A stretch of DNA of 64,000 bases. It comes from Glossina fuscipes (lineage: Eukaryota; Arthropoda; Insecta; Diptera; Glossinidae). Position numbers and translations under genes: made by a program. The notes below the pieces were generated by a model. That model made no database searches, was not told where the DNA came from, and saw only the letters and a program-made list of their open reading frames with translations. Below are positions 11,851 to 23,955 of the stretch, one piece after another. The stretch is from NCBI RefSeq assembly GCF_014805625.2, contig NW_023998415.1, forward strand, positions 1,136,974 to 1,200,973, given 5' to 3'. How positions within the stretch are numbered: position 1 is the stretch's first letter; the number at the start of each line of letters is the position of its first letter.

Positions 11851-14690
11851 TCTCTGGTGGATATAAAAGGAAAAAAACACTTTTTTCATGACATGCATAT
11901 CCTATTTCCTTAATATAAACTCATGAATGAACTTTCTAAGTATAGAACGGAGGAGATTTTCACTTATTTAATTAAATAAAATATTTAATATTAATTTCAG
12001 GATATTGGCAGTATCTATACTGTACACACATAGAAAGACGCACATGTTGTTATAATATCCATTAAAGAAACAAATTCCAATTTACTTTCGTTACTGATTT
12101 TGAGGGGCAACAAAGCGAGGCATGCTAAACTATATGCTTGAGCATGCATAGGACAGGAAAATAGTAAATATTATGGCGAAATAATGAAAAAAAGAGGTAA
12201 AAATATTTAAGAAAAAACACTATCTTGTATTTTCTACAAGGATTTCTTTCCATTTTCAATATAGTAACCGATTTATAAACTCAAATAATAACTGAATCTG
12301 CTTATTTACGATCAGACTATGAACTGTGCAGAGTAACAGATGAGACCACAACAAGTCAAAATTTTTACGCTTGGCCTGTGATGAAATTTTTCTGTTGCAC
12401 ATATTCAAAGTTGAATTTATTACTTAAATTTCTATAGAAATAAAAAAAGTAATTTCATTTCATACAGCTAAAGGTATTCAGCCTTAGTATAGGGCAAATG
12501 GGATAATTTATGCTAGAAATAAATAATGAAGAGAAAAGAAGCATACGTACGCATAAATCACCCAATGGGTGATAATCTCTACAAATTACGAAACTTACGA
12601 CCTCAGATTTAGTGTCACTCTGTGTTATAAAACTTGATTCGAAGAAAGAAAAGACCCCATGCAGTAAAAAGAGATGGGCTAGAAGTCATAAGAAGTCATA
12701 TATGTAGGACAGTGCGTGTATTTGCAGCAACACAATTGTCATGATAACGAGCAACTAAAAGTCTGCCTATGAATTAAACTGTATTTTAATCCACACCCAT
12801 ACTGATACGCACATAATAACACACTTACACATAAATACCTAAACTTTTAGAAATATCCTTAGATCAATTGATGTGCACAACTGCTTCTAATTCGGAAACA
12901 AACGCACATATAAATAAAAGTGTAAAGTTGCTTTTGGCTTCTCAGTAAAACATTTGGCACAGTTTGGTTTGGTCTATCGTTTTTGTGTTCTTTGTTTTCT
13001 TTTCTTTTTCAAATTTCCAAATGGTGGCAGACAGCAAAGGAAAATTTTTCAAGTTTTATAAAATTTTTTTACTTTTGAATTTTCGGACGTATCATCGAAC
13101 AATTTCACTCTCTCTACAATTCAATATATGAACGGTTTATATTGAAAATGGTCTATTTTATTGTTTAAATTTTAAATGTTCATCTTGAGGCAAATTGTGA
13201 ATAACATACTGGCTAACAGGATGATAAAAATTTCAATTTCGATTGTAACTTAGATCCCATATTGAATATTTCATTTGATGAGAGATCTTTTTGATTTATT
13301 ATTAACAATTAGCGTCGATCGATTAATTCAGTTTCTTATTGTTTCGGACAATTTTCAACATCCCTTAGAAACAGCAACCGTTATATTACTAGTTTTAGTA
13401 GCACTATACGCTTACTTTTACGTAAATATCTCCATTTTAACATAAATAGACTTGGGTCAATTTCAAAATAATTGACTTATACATATCGATTGGTTTATAT
13501 CTTAGTCTTTACGCACACATATCTTGAAACGAAAAGAAAAAATATTTGCTTGAAATTGTACTTAAATATTGGAAAGCAACATATGTTTGCTTGGTTATGT
13601 GTATGTTATATCAGAGAGTATCCCCTAGTTTATATTTCCGGGGCACAACAGCAATTTCAAATATTTTCCCACAACTCAACATATCAATATATATATATAT
13701 ATATATATGAATGCGTGCATATATGTATCCACGTACGTTAGTTTATTCATCGGTTGATTTAACCCAGCATTCAACAAACTTCTATTACGAAAGGATTTCT
13801 GTAATGCCATGCCATGTGTTTTTTGTTGTTGTTTTCTTGGTTTTCTATTAAACTTTGATAGCGTTCGAAACGATAATAAGTAAGAGAGATGGAAGGTAGA
13901 TGAAAAAACTTTTACTCTACCAAAGTTTACGTACGAGTATGTATTGTACTTATATTTGCCGAACGAATTCATGTGGAAGTAAATTGTCGCTCGTACCCAC
14001 ATACTTGTACACTAATACACATGGATCAGATTTAAAGATTGTATACTTTTTTTTTATACGAGTTTTTCAGTGGTGCCAGTGCTGTTTCTTCTATAGCTCT
14101 ATTGGTTTTAACGACCATTTAGTTGGCTAGAGAGCCATAGAATGGCAGAATTACTTAATTTATGGTGTAGATTTACAACACAATTTTCGTTTTGTTTTCT
14201 TTTGCTCAATGCTGGTTGTGCTGAATTCTACGGGAAAAAGTAAAGCATTCAAAAAATTTAAAAAACAAAAAACTAAAGACTATAAATGAAGAGAAAAATT
14301 AAGTTTTAATTAAATTGAAATAAAATGCTAATTACAATTTATGGTAAGTGACGAAAGCAAATAAATATAGAAATTCAAGAAACAAAATGCAAATCTTTCA
14401 AAATATTTTCTAGAACAGTCTAGAATTATCGCTCAGTAAACTTACCAGGAGAAGAAGTATAAGCGAATCATTTAGATACCAAAGTGATTATCATTAATAG
14501 GTCCAAGGCACGCATAAATACTCGGCCCTTTGTATCGACGCAGATGAAATTGCTATATAATATATTTCATTTGGTGAGATAAAATATAACTAAAAAAAAT
14601 TAAAAATAAACTATATATATATATATATATATGTATATGTATACATAATATTGTCTCAAAATGAATATTCAGTATATGTCAATATTTAAA
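11851..14690. other. No gene recognised; AT microsatellite
   Basis: AT-rich sequence with a short palindrome at 12558-12574 (ATCACCC, 3-base loop, GGGTGAT), an (AT)n run at 13687-13708 and a (TA)n run at 14612-14632. The open frames at 13472-13741 and 13676-14002 read through the AT run and are low-complexity artefacts. Confidence 0.4.
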
Positions 14691-14695
14691 TATAT

Positions 14696-14872
14696 TTTTA
14701 TTATTATAATTATTATTATAAATTTAGCCAGAGAATAAATTCTAAGACTAAAGCACAGGCATCTAGGGCTATCGGCTTTTTTATTAAAAAACTCTACCGC
14801 ACTTGAGGTTTGAACCCACGACTATTGAAGTTGCTAGTCGAGACTCTTGCCTACTCGGTCACTCAGGCGGAT
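14696..14872 (-). mobile_element. tRNA-derived SINE, copy 1
   Basis: On the minus strand the element starts CCGCCTGAGTGACCGAGTAG. This holds TGACCGAGTAGG, a good match to the RNA polymerase III A box. About 45 bases on comes GTGGGTTCAAACCTC, the B-box/T-loop position. A short unrelated body follows (GTGCGGTAGAG, TTAGTCTTAGAATTTATTC, TCTCTGGC) and then an ATT/TAA-rich tail on the plus-strand left side (14696-14724). The same order is found at 46296-46431 and 58312-58490. A tRNA-like head with a simple-repeat tail is the hallmark of a SINE mobilised by a LINE. Confidence 0.72.
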
Positions 14873-15690
14873 GAAAATATGTTTTTAATTATATTAATGT
14901 TCACTACTGAGAACGTTTTTCCGTTTTCATTTGTAACGTTTATAAGGAAGAAAATTTCCAGCGATCTAGGGAAATTTATATTGCTGGACTCTGCCGAAAC
15001 GCGTAACTATTTATAATCTTTACGGAATCTCATTATATTTACAAAATGCATACAATTTTTTTTGCACATACATTATCTTATGAATTCCATTTTTATTTTG
15101 TTATTCAATATTATTAACTTAATTATGTGTGATTATTAAAACTGTATTTACTTTTGTTTCAATTATCAGACAGGCTTTCTGTTAACCTAAGTAGAATTTT
15201 TCGTTGATCCTTTTAGTCAGAGTGCTTGGTACTATCATTATTACATTTTATTTCTTCTTTTGATAATAATTTAACGCTACGACTGCCGGAATTTTGCATA
15301 TATCTATTTCCACCGTTATTGTTCATTTTGATCGCTGGTGTTGCAAAAATGAAGATAGAAAGCTGAAGTCTGGCGTAAATATTCCATGGTCCACGCCATA
15401 AAAAAATATTTGAATTTTGCATGTTTTACATTTACAACCATTTTTTTAAAGGACAAATCTTGAAGAAGGTCGCATTGACTCATACGGTAGCCTTAGTGTT
15501 AATTCATTTTTCATCTTTTGACACTTCACTAAATTTGTTAACCGATTACCACTGCACTTTGCTTTCCGGCACTATAGAGAGCTATATGATATGTTCATTT
15601 ATTTCAACTTACACGAACACACGGCTGCCCGCCACCTTTGTGAAGAACAACAAGTAAACACACTGTAGTGGGCCGCAATTCATCATTAAA
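14873..15690. other. No gene recognised
   Basis: AT-rich; short open frames at 14810-15016, 15213-15422 and 15421-15657 show no domain. The first overlaps the SINE head. Confidence 0.35.
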
Positions 15691-15699
15691 TACCCTACA

Positions 15700-16040
15700 C
15701 TACGTTACAGTTATTCGTATAACGACGTTTCAGAATAAGGTATTATATGGGAAGTGGTCAAAAAGCTTGTCCAATTCAAAACATTTTCAATAGCGTTCGT
15801 CCTTGGGTCAAAACACGTCACACTCTATCAATATTTAATCAAGAAACAACACAACAATTAAAATGAACGCTAGAAACAGAGCAGAAAGACAGAGAAACTT
15901 AAATCGATTCAGATAGTTACTCTAAACCGATCCGTAGAATAGAAGATCAGTCTATCTCAAGTCCTTCTGGGTGTTACATACAGCCGCACAAACTTAACTA
16001 CACTTGCACCACAAGTGCTATGAAGTATGAAGAACCCGAA
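15700..16040 (+). repeat. 3' half of the dispersed repeat
   Basis: Contains AACGACGTTTCAGAATAAGG, TATATGGGAAGTGG, ACATTTTCAATAGCGTTCGT, CCTTGGGTCAAAACACGTCA, AATCGATTCAGATAG and TCAAGTCCTTCTGGGTGTTA, then CGCACAAACTTAACTAC. Order and spacing match 40440-40760. The terminal hairpin is lost. Confidence 0.6.
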
Positions 16041-16049
16041 AGGGAGCCA

Positions 16050-16980
16050 TTCGATTTATTCTTCATTTCCGAAGCAAAGAACATCCCCCAACTTTGAATA
16101 AGAATTAATCCTAATTAGTCTGCCGCTTTCGTAATCTTTTGTGCGGTTTATTGGCGAACTTATTAAGACCCAAAGATACATAAAAATGCCTAATATAAGA
16201 ACTAGTTTAGTTTCCACACAAATTTTTACTCTAAGTTGATTTGCTCAAAAATAAAAAAAAAAACGATGAAAAATGAACCCCTTCATTTGTTTCTAACAGT
16301 AGGTTGTAGTGATCTGTCACGTTTAGGATCATTGTTTCAAGGGATGCGATTTTGAAAATTGCAATAACAAATGCTTATAGGCAAGCTCTTAATAGTAGCT
16401 CGATAATAGTGCCACTAAAAGCAATCAATATCATCTTACAAAATAATAGTACAAGTCGACAAACAACAATTAAAAAAAAAAATCCGATGTTGATAAGGCA
16501 TGAAAGTGCCATATATCGGTGGTACGGTTTAAACTTTGGCGCTTTTTGTTGCATTAAATACATTTAAAAATGATCTGTGGCCAATAATATATCTCACTTC
16601 ATCATGTAACCTAACAAGGATTTTGTCAACCTTTGTGAACTTTTGCTCTTTTTGTTAATCGAAAAAATAAAGTGTATAAGAAAAATCTTACATTGCTACA
16701 CTTTGTCGTCCGCTTTTATAACGGAGAATCAATGACATTTTATAGTTCGATAGTCAATTTCTTGCATATGCTGTTAAGAATGGCAAACCTGTTATTTATC
16801 CCATTAGATATGAAATTCAGCTACAACAGCATAACAGCCGACCTGTATAATGGTGGATCCATAAAGTGAATTTTACGCTAATAATTAAAAATTTAATTTC
16901 TATGAAGGTTATGAACACAAAGTTCGTGTGTAAATAAATAACTAAATAAGAGTAAAAAAAAACTTTTAAACATTTTCTGT
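16050..16980. other. No gene recognised
   Basis: AT-rich sequence. Overlapping short frames at 16352-16567 (plus) and 16375-16563 (minus) have no recognisable motif. Confidence 0.35.
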
Positions 16981-16982
16981 AG

Positions 16983-17079
16983 AAGTGTTATACATTCGCA
17001 ACCGATGTAAATCCAAGCAAGAATCTCCGATTAGACCGACATTCAAATAAAAGAACCCTGGTCAACAGGAGGTGACAAG
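16983..17079 (+). other. Possible orphan exon (noncoding?)
   Basis: A pyrimidine-containing tract ending CATTTTCTGTAG (AG at 16981-16982) is followed by 97 bases of more complex sequence and then ACAAG|GTAAGTGAA, a consensus-like 5' splice site at 17080. No frame is open throughout; one is open for 31 codons before a TGA just ahead of the donor. If it is an exon it would be untranslated or from a long noncoding RNA. Both splice signals are short, so chance is a real alternative. Confidence 0.2.
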
Positions 17080-17740
17080 GTAAGTGAATTAGTTTCAAAT
17101 TCAATATAACACTCGTGACGACGTGGTGAAATTCTTCCCTACAATGCAGCTGATGTGCATATCAAATAAAATGGCTTGGGGAGAAGGACGCGAATTTGGA
17201 CAATGAAAAAAGTATAAAATTAATTATATAAAAAAACCTTTTTAAATGTAGAAAAGTTGTGGACGTTTAAAAGAAACCAATTTCTTACACATTACAATCT
17301 TAAGCAGACCTAGCCAGTCAGGTGACTGACATAAAACTTGTGTTCTACTTTTTAGTTCATTAAAATAAAATTTTATTTGAAAAAACTTTTTTATACAAAT
17401 TATTTTATTCCATATACTTAAGTTTTTTACAGTGGAAGGAACACTGTTCATTGTACAGATTTTTTATCCAAGCGCGAAAATAGAACGGACACGCGCGCAG
17501 CATAATATAAAGTATCAAAGCTTTACTTGGCTTTCTAAGTAGATGGCTGGTAGTTTCAGGCAGGTTAAGACCAAAAATACTAGAACACATTTTGTTTAAC
17601 ATCATGTAACAAAAACGATATGAGTAATTTGTTTGTGAAATTTATTTACGCAAGTATCGTGCATGATCATCTTTCAAGTTAATTAGTATTGCGGTATATT
17701 ATTACGTAAACAATAAATTTATGCTTGGATGCTATTCCAT
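17080..17740. other. No gene recognised; two overlapping minus-strand frames
   Basis: Minus-strand frames at 17405-17605 and 17242-17451 overlap slightly and have moderately protein-like text (for example a LNLPETTSHLLRKP stretch). They lie just beyond the helicase remnant on the same strand and could be part of the same dead element. I cannot identify them. Confidence 0.25.
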
Positions 17741-18140
17741 ATATTGCAATGTCCGATTTCCGTTACTTAAACCGGTTTTGAATAAACATTCTGCTGAATT
17801 GCATTTGCCGATTCTAGCCTGGACTATTGTAGGATAGTGTTCATATTGCCCTATAAACACATCAAATTTGTCTATAATATTAGTTTGTTTCTGTCGATTT
17901 TATTTAGAGACGACCTTGGTACCTTCATGTGTTGTGGAGGAACACTTGTACGCTAATGTTGTGTTAAAGGTCTTTCTGCTTCGAGTCTAGCTCCTACAGA
18001 GCTACAAAGCCGCCTACTTTGTGTACACAGAAAGATTACTTACTGCCCTACTCATCTCCTTCTTAAGATGAATAAATACCTTCGAAAAAGTGACGCCTTG
18101 GCTTTTGTCAATCGTAATGCACTCAGCGGGAACAAGCAGC
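17740..18140 (-). pseudogene. Decayed Helitron/Pif1-type helicase fragment
   Basis: On the minus strand at about 18135-18050 an open stretch reads LLLVPAECITIDKSQGVTF then SKVFIHLKKEM. Pif1-family helicases fused in Helitron Rep/Hel proteins carry 'fPlvpAfAiTiHKsQGqTf..v.idl', so this matches helicase motif V with the histidine of HKSQG replaced by aspartate. The following 'YVALSR' motif VI region is disrupted by stops, although a VAL-containing frame is visible near 18005. Further minus-strand text to about 17740 is partly open. No Rep domain is visible. It could instead be a Pif1 retrocopy, but a Helitron fits the repeats in this window better. Confidence 0.5.
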
Positions 18141-20200
18141 AAAGAAATAAGTTTTAACATAATTTACATAGAATTCGATATAGAAAACAATTTAATATAA
18201 ATATATAAAATGGTTTTAATTGCATTTGTACTACGAATTTCATATATAGCGCGATAAGAATGCGATTTGTATGTACACAAATACATGTGGCAAACAATAA
18301 CAAATACACACATCTAACCTACCCCTTTTTGGCATAGATATACTGTGCAGTGAGTACAGACGGGGTATGTAGAAAAAATTGAATCGTTCCGCAGGAAAGA
18401 GATGACGATTACATAATTCAATAAAGTAAAACTTCACAATATTCACAATTTCCTTAAAGTTAGCCTTTCGTAAATCACATATTTGCAATGTTTCAAGTAG
18501 AAATTCCCTCTCAGCCTGAACGTGTTTGTAGCCAGAAACAACCAAATAACACGATACAGAAAATATTTGAAACTAAAAGGTGGCAAAATCTCAAGGTGTT
18601 TTGCTGTATCTGTTACTGTTGGTTAGCAACCATTTAATTGCTTACTCCTTCATTCTTATTGTCTTATGGGCCAACGTTCTGCTAAAGATTTCTTAACATC
18701 GCTTCGATATCGCGCATATCGAATTTTTGCATGAATACGCTCTATGCTGTACATATAAAACTGCATAACTGAAGAAAGACCGACGACGAGGTAGCAAATA
18801 TAACACGTTTTCGTTTCATTCTTTATTGAAGAATTGTATTCGTCAAAGCATTGTGTTTCGTCAAAGGCTCCAATAAATTTCCGTAAAAATTTTCTGTTGG
18901 AATATGAGGAATCTTTTCATAATTCAATTCATTTATATTGTAGGAATAACTTATCTTGATTTAATACAGTATGTTTGCACACAAATATATTTAACATATT
19001 TTAGGCAATTTTCTGCATCTCACATATTCTGGACTTATTCTTTATTATTTTTTTAAATTACAAATAACAAATAAACCCGTCTTTAATACTAGCTAAGGCA
19101 ACTTGAATTGCTTTTTACTTTCCCAATTAGCATACGCCGAATTAGCACGATGTCGGCCCTAACATTATGAATTTTTATACTATAAGAGCCTTAACGCAAA
19201 AATCAGCAAGTTTCATCCTCACCGCTGCAGTTATCGACCATAATAAAGAAAGCTTCCATTACACTTAACTGATGTTTATTGGTATAGTACTTTCCTACAT
19301 ATATTTCGTATTTGTACCGGCATATATGAAAAACCTCGTGCTTCGGGCTTTGTAAATAATGAGTTTATACGCTACAATTTTTATGTGTAAACTTTCGCTT
19401 GATTAGGAAACTTGAACATTTTCCGTAGCGTATTTATTTGAACATATCCGTACATATGATATATCGGGGAAATATTTCTGTGTCTGTTCTTCCGGTTGTA
19501 TCGTTATAGTGATTTGGAATATACCTGTTTCATCATCGCAATCAATATCAGCGGGGCTTTATTCTGCATAATTATGATGTCCACGACATCGGGACGACTT
19601 AATTACTAATCTGCTTCTAAAAGATTTACGGCCACAATCCCTTTGTTTTTCGCCACATACACGTTCCTTTTTATTTCTTTTCCCCTAACTGTAGTCTAAT
19701 CCAAAAATAACCCACAGTTCGAACTTCCGCTACAGAATTAAGAGCGAAGAATCTTCATAGACTATAATTTTGCCAGACACTTTGTTTTGTGCATTGATGG
19801 TTATACGTTATTTGTTAGGATGAACTTATTCTTTTATAATTATCGTTGTTAGCGCTTTTACGTCGCTTCATAGGAAAGCCGGTTGGCTGAGTAATCTGCA
19901 TTTAAACTCGATTCGAACAATAACAAAAAATTTATAATAAATACAATGCATATATGTATGAGCCGGTTATTTTGAAAACGGTCCAAGTCTATTTTTCTAT
20001 AAACAAGTGCAAATTAAGAAAATTCTAAATAAAACATACTATCAAATTTTAACCTGTAAGCAAAAGGATACGGATCGCTTTAATTTTTGGGAGACAGAAG
20101 TTTCAGCTATGAAAGGAATTGGAAATATGTTATTTTTGAAAATGGTGCAAATCCATCCTAGGTTTGGATCAACAGTAGCAATTACATATCGCGCATTACA
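18141..20200. other. No gene recognised
   Basis: Contains a minus-strand frame at 18240-18545 whose first half (EREFLLETLQICDLRKANF) looks mildly protein-like but has no domain I know. It lies upstream of the helicase remnant on the same strand. The rest is AT-rich. Confidence 0.3.
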
Positions 20201-20204
20201 AAAG

Positions 20205-20556
20205 AAATGCGCATGTTTGTTATTGTGTATATTTGGGACGAAATTAAAAGAAGAAGTAACATCTTGCTCCCTGAAGCACTTCCAGAATTTAACAATTGAA
20301 GCCACTTTATAGCTTACAGCCATGCACGTGCACCGTCCAACATAGAAACACAAAATTGTCGATTGACAATGAAATAAATATCATTGATCCCAAACTTGTG
20401 TTGCCAAGACATGCAATCTTATCAAACGATCGCGACTTTGTGGTAATAGAAATGGCAATGAGGAAATCAAATTCTTTCCATATCTTCTTGGATTATTGTA
20501 ACTGTGCTGTAATTGTCGAAAATACAATAAATTATGTCATCTATTGCACTTAGCAG
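20205..20556 (+). pseudogene. Decayed DDE-transposase-like ORF fragment
   Basis: Two plus-strand frames combine across a frameshift near 20290. The first ends with a CIFGTKLKEEVTSCSLKHF stretch. The second has CTCTVQHRNTKLSI, then DPKLVLPRHAILSNDRDF and VVIE. From memory, an insect transposon-derived protein family carries 'YVWDE....G..EI.SC..KHL', 'YSDaC.GQNRNiK' and 'GHs.lpNDRDFg.IE' in this order and spacing. The GQN and GH positions are damaged (VQH, RH). I do not know the formal superfamily. No ends of an element are visible. Confidence 0.45.
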
Positions 20557-20559
20557 GGA

Positions 20560-21015
20560 TCTTTTATTTATTTCTTCCCCCGCCAACTCATTTGGCAATC
20601 ACATAGGAAACATGTAAATTAATGTACACAAAAGACGGTTTTTGTTTTCCATCAAATATCCGTTAGTCTGTAACTTTCCGTACCTGCTCATCGCATCACT
20701 GCCCGCAGTTTTTATTAAAGTGACAATTAATTTTTAATATTAGCCACATTATAAATATATATAGCCATAATATGTATCCTTTCTCCATAAATCCTGATGA
20801 AGTTCATATCTTCATATCTTTAGCCTATAAGTTGATCAATGTTAAGCATTTTATTTATTTATTTATTTATGTTTTTTTTTTTCCGTTAGGAATATACAAA
20901 GGCGAGCATATACTTTTTATTTTGTTGCTTCTTTTTCCATTGCGGTAGTCTAGTAGCGTACATACAGTCTCAAGTAGCGTACATACTTGGTTCAACAAAT
21001 CTTATAAAATCCACT
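20560..21015. other. No gene; TTAT tetranucleotide run
   Basis: AT-rich sequence with a (TTAT)n run at 20850-20870. A GTAGCGTACATAC motif is repeated at about 20954 and 20975. Confidence 0.4.
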
Positions 21016-21019
21016 TATC

Positions 21020-23295
21020 TTTTCTGTTTATTTAATAATTTATTTTGTTCACGCGTGAAATTCGCCTAAATTGAATTAACAGCCGAATTCGATTGACCCT
21101 TAGAAATGAAACCTTATGCTAAGTATTATTAATAAGTAATATCAAGAAAAGGGAACAAAAAAAAAAAGGGAGGAAAAATGAAAAAAAAATAAAATTCATA
21201 TATAAATAAACAAGAAAAAAAAGGAAAAGGGCATGTATGCCTCTAGTGCAGAGGCACACCCGCAACCGGTGCAGATCTGTGTTGCGATCGGACCCCTAAG
21301 CTATTGCAAGCATGCAAAAGCTTGGCACCCGATCAAAGTAAACAACACCCGTTAATTTTCGCATCATTGTGACATGTTAAGACTGCAAGGTAATTTAAAT
21401 ACGACATAGGCAAATCACGGCTATTAAGGATAGTTAATTTGATAGAATATGAAGAATACAATATTGAGATTAAATTATGGATATCATTTAGACTTTTGCA
21501 AAGGACTCTAAACGAGTTGAAAAGCTCGTAATTATATCTGCATTGGCTGAGTTTTATGAAAATGTAAATAATATATAATATATATATTAGATATAAAAAT
21601 AATAAAACAGACGCAATTCCTAGAGAAGCGATTCGAAACATTAAGAGTTGTCTCATCAAGTAATGTCGACGAGTCAATAGAATTAAATTATTTAGTTGAA
21701 TTAATCAGGAAACACCAAGGATAAAAACACATTTCTCAAATAATGGTAAGGCTAACAGAAGCAATCTATATTCTTAACAAAGCAAAGAGTCAAGTGGATC
21801 CCCGCTCAACTTCCTAAGGGCAAACAGCCAAGATTGCTTTTAAACGGATTCTATTGAATCTACATAACCCCTATACGGAGGAGACCACGCAACAGAGGCA
21901 TAGTCAAGTATTGATCTGAGCAAGCTCATCTTAAGTCTTTTTTGTAACGTAAGGATCGTTAAGTTCTTTAAGCTAACGTTTAATAAAACCTAGCGCTGAC
22001 CTAGGTCTATTAAAAGAGAGTTCAATGTGCAAATTAAAATGCAATCTTCGATCGAATAGAAGCCCTAAATCTATGCACGAACGTATACTTTTCAATTTTT
22101 TTAAATAGACGAAATATTCGAAAGCGAATGAATTCCTTCTTGAGAATTAAAGCTTTATGCATTTTTTTAGATTTCATTTCATAAAATTTCATGAGTAGCA
22201 CGTAACTAAATTATATAAAACAGGTTGAAGGAAATACGATTGCGATTCCAAGAAAAACGAAGAGAACAACTTAGAACCTTGCATACATTAAGATTTAGTT
22301 GGTATTAAGGAAAATCATTGATGTGTAGAATGAATAAAACGCATCCTAAGTGGCAGCCTTGCGAAAGACTTGAAGTCGTCAGAGAAGCAGAACCCACCAC
22401 GTACGAGAGTCACTAAAGAAACTCTTGCAAACTTGGCACGTAAACTATAAGAGATTTGTAACGGTTGATTTTCTTTTTAGGAAGCCATACTGAAATGGAG
22501 CCATAGGGAATTTGATAGTCAAGGCTGTTGGCTAAGTAACAATTGTTGCAAACTGTTTAAGTAAGACACTCGCTGTGGTAACGCCTCTATATGATTCTCG
22601 AACTTAGATGTCTGCTGCCACCTTTGTAAATTGGAATAGGGAATCTGCTCTTCCAACGTAAAGGGAAAACAAACGTTTTCAAGGAAAGAGTAAAAGTTTT
22701 GGAGATAAAAACAAATAGTTCCCCAGAAAATGACTTGAGTACACATGATCGAATGCCATCAGGCCTAGGCGCACAACTACATCTAAGTGACCTTAAACTT
22801 TTTAATACGCCCCTATGTGAAATGACTGAATGCGCAATCGGAGATCGAAGAAGTGATTTGATAAGTATAGTTACCAGTTAAAACGGAACCGGCAATAGAG
22901 AAATTTCGACGGAGGTATTGAGCAAAGACATTCGAGCTTTCAATATCATCAGAGGATTCGCAGTTACTAAGCGAGACGGAGGAGGCATATATAAATATTC
23001 TTCTTTTAGAGTTTACAAATTTATAAAAGCATTTGAAATTACTAATAAACGAGGATTTTACCCTATAAAGGTAATTGTGATAACTTTGATGTTTGAAGTA
23101 ATCAAGTCTCTATTTCACCGCAGTGTAGACGAAATAGTCGTACGAGGACTCATATTGAAAACAAGACCTTGCAGTCTGCCAGTGTAATTAGGAACATGTT
23201 GAAGTAGGTTGCGGTCAAAGAGTAAAAGAGTAAATTCAGGCAAGTAGTCCGAATTGTAAAATCCACGCCCCTTATATTTTGATAAGTAATAGTTA
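21020..23295 (-). mobile_element. LINE copy A: fused endonuclease start plus decayed reverse transcriptase
   Basis: The minus strand carries most of a LINE ORF2 in broken frames. At about 23290-23250 is YQNIRG, the start of an APE-type endonuclease. From about 23210 follow a linker with ESSDDIESSNVFAQYLRRNF, then SRPDGI-type text (CAPRPDGIRSCVLKS, near 22770) and the N-terminal reverse transcriptase blocks. Near 22500 is FQYGFLKRKSTVTNLL, the classic 'QyGF.kgrSTvtnLl' motif. Near 22330 is FYTSMIFL (decayed 'LYIND'). YADD is decayed to YARF near 22290. At about 21880 is VAWSPPYRGYVDSIESV. The C-terminal TRRHYLMRQ lies near 21670. The central endonuclease is deleted. A pyrimidine-rich 3' UTR and the TTCGGCTG...AATAAATTATTAAATAAA end reach about 21020. 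CR1/Jockey-group; same family as copies B and C. Confidence 0.82.
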
Positions 23296-23424
23296 CTTGG
23301 CCTGAGTAGACAATCAGTTTTTTGTCGCTAGAGATATTGCAGAGTTGGTAATTCGTGGCTTATTCCAAACAGCAAATCCTTTTATGAATGATCCTACATG
23401 TGTATATATACGTATATTTATATA

Positions 23425-23955
23425 AGCTTCTTATTTTTTATTCACACATTCAATTCAACTGCAATAAAATAACAGCCGGCCACGTCTAAAAATAAATTTT
23501 ATGGTAAACATTTCGTAGAGTACAAAAAGTAAAGAAAAAAGGAAAACATCAAAATCCATGTATAAATGACAAAGAAAAAGAAAGCACGCGCGCACATCTA
23601 GCTAGTATTGATGCGAGCTATGAGCACTAAACGGATGCAAACATGCGAAAGCTTGACAAACGATAATTTAACTTAAATTATGAATCACACGAAGTTTCAT
23701 GGATTAAAAATTAATTTAGATGCGACTTAAGCAAAACACGCATTTGAAGGATTGTTGATAACTTCAGGATAAGTTGATTCGATAGTATTAAGAGAATTCG
23801 ATATTGAGAATAAGTTATAGTAAGCACTTAGATTTTCGCAAATTACCCTGAATGGATTGAAAAGTTCATAGCTCTATCTGCACTTACTAAGTTTTATGAG
23901 AATAAAGTTCGTAGCAGAGCAGTTATGAGTATTGAAGTTTATTTCCCCCTAATAA
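23425..23955 (-). mobile_element. LINE copy B: 5'-truncated 3' end
   Basis: The plus-strand text at 23635-23905 parallels 21305-21560 of copy A: ACATGCGAAAGCTTGACAAA against GCATGCAAAAGCTTGGCACC, then AGTTGATTCGATAGTATTAA against AGTTAATTTGATAGAATATG, and a shared GAGTTGAAAAG / GATTGAAAAG block. Its 3' UTR carries GGCCGGCTGTTATTTTATTG and AATAAAAAATAAG on the minus strand. It holds only the last part of the ORF and the UTR, the usual result of incomplete reverse transcription. It sits about 130 bp from copy A in the same orientation. Confidence 0.68.

Noticed and set aside
13472..14002. Open frames on both strands around 13676-13741
   Set aside because: They read through the (AT)n microsatellite (YIYIYIY) and have no domain.
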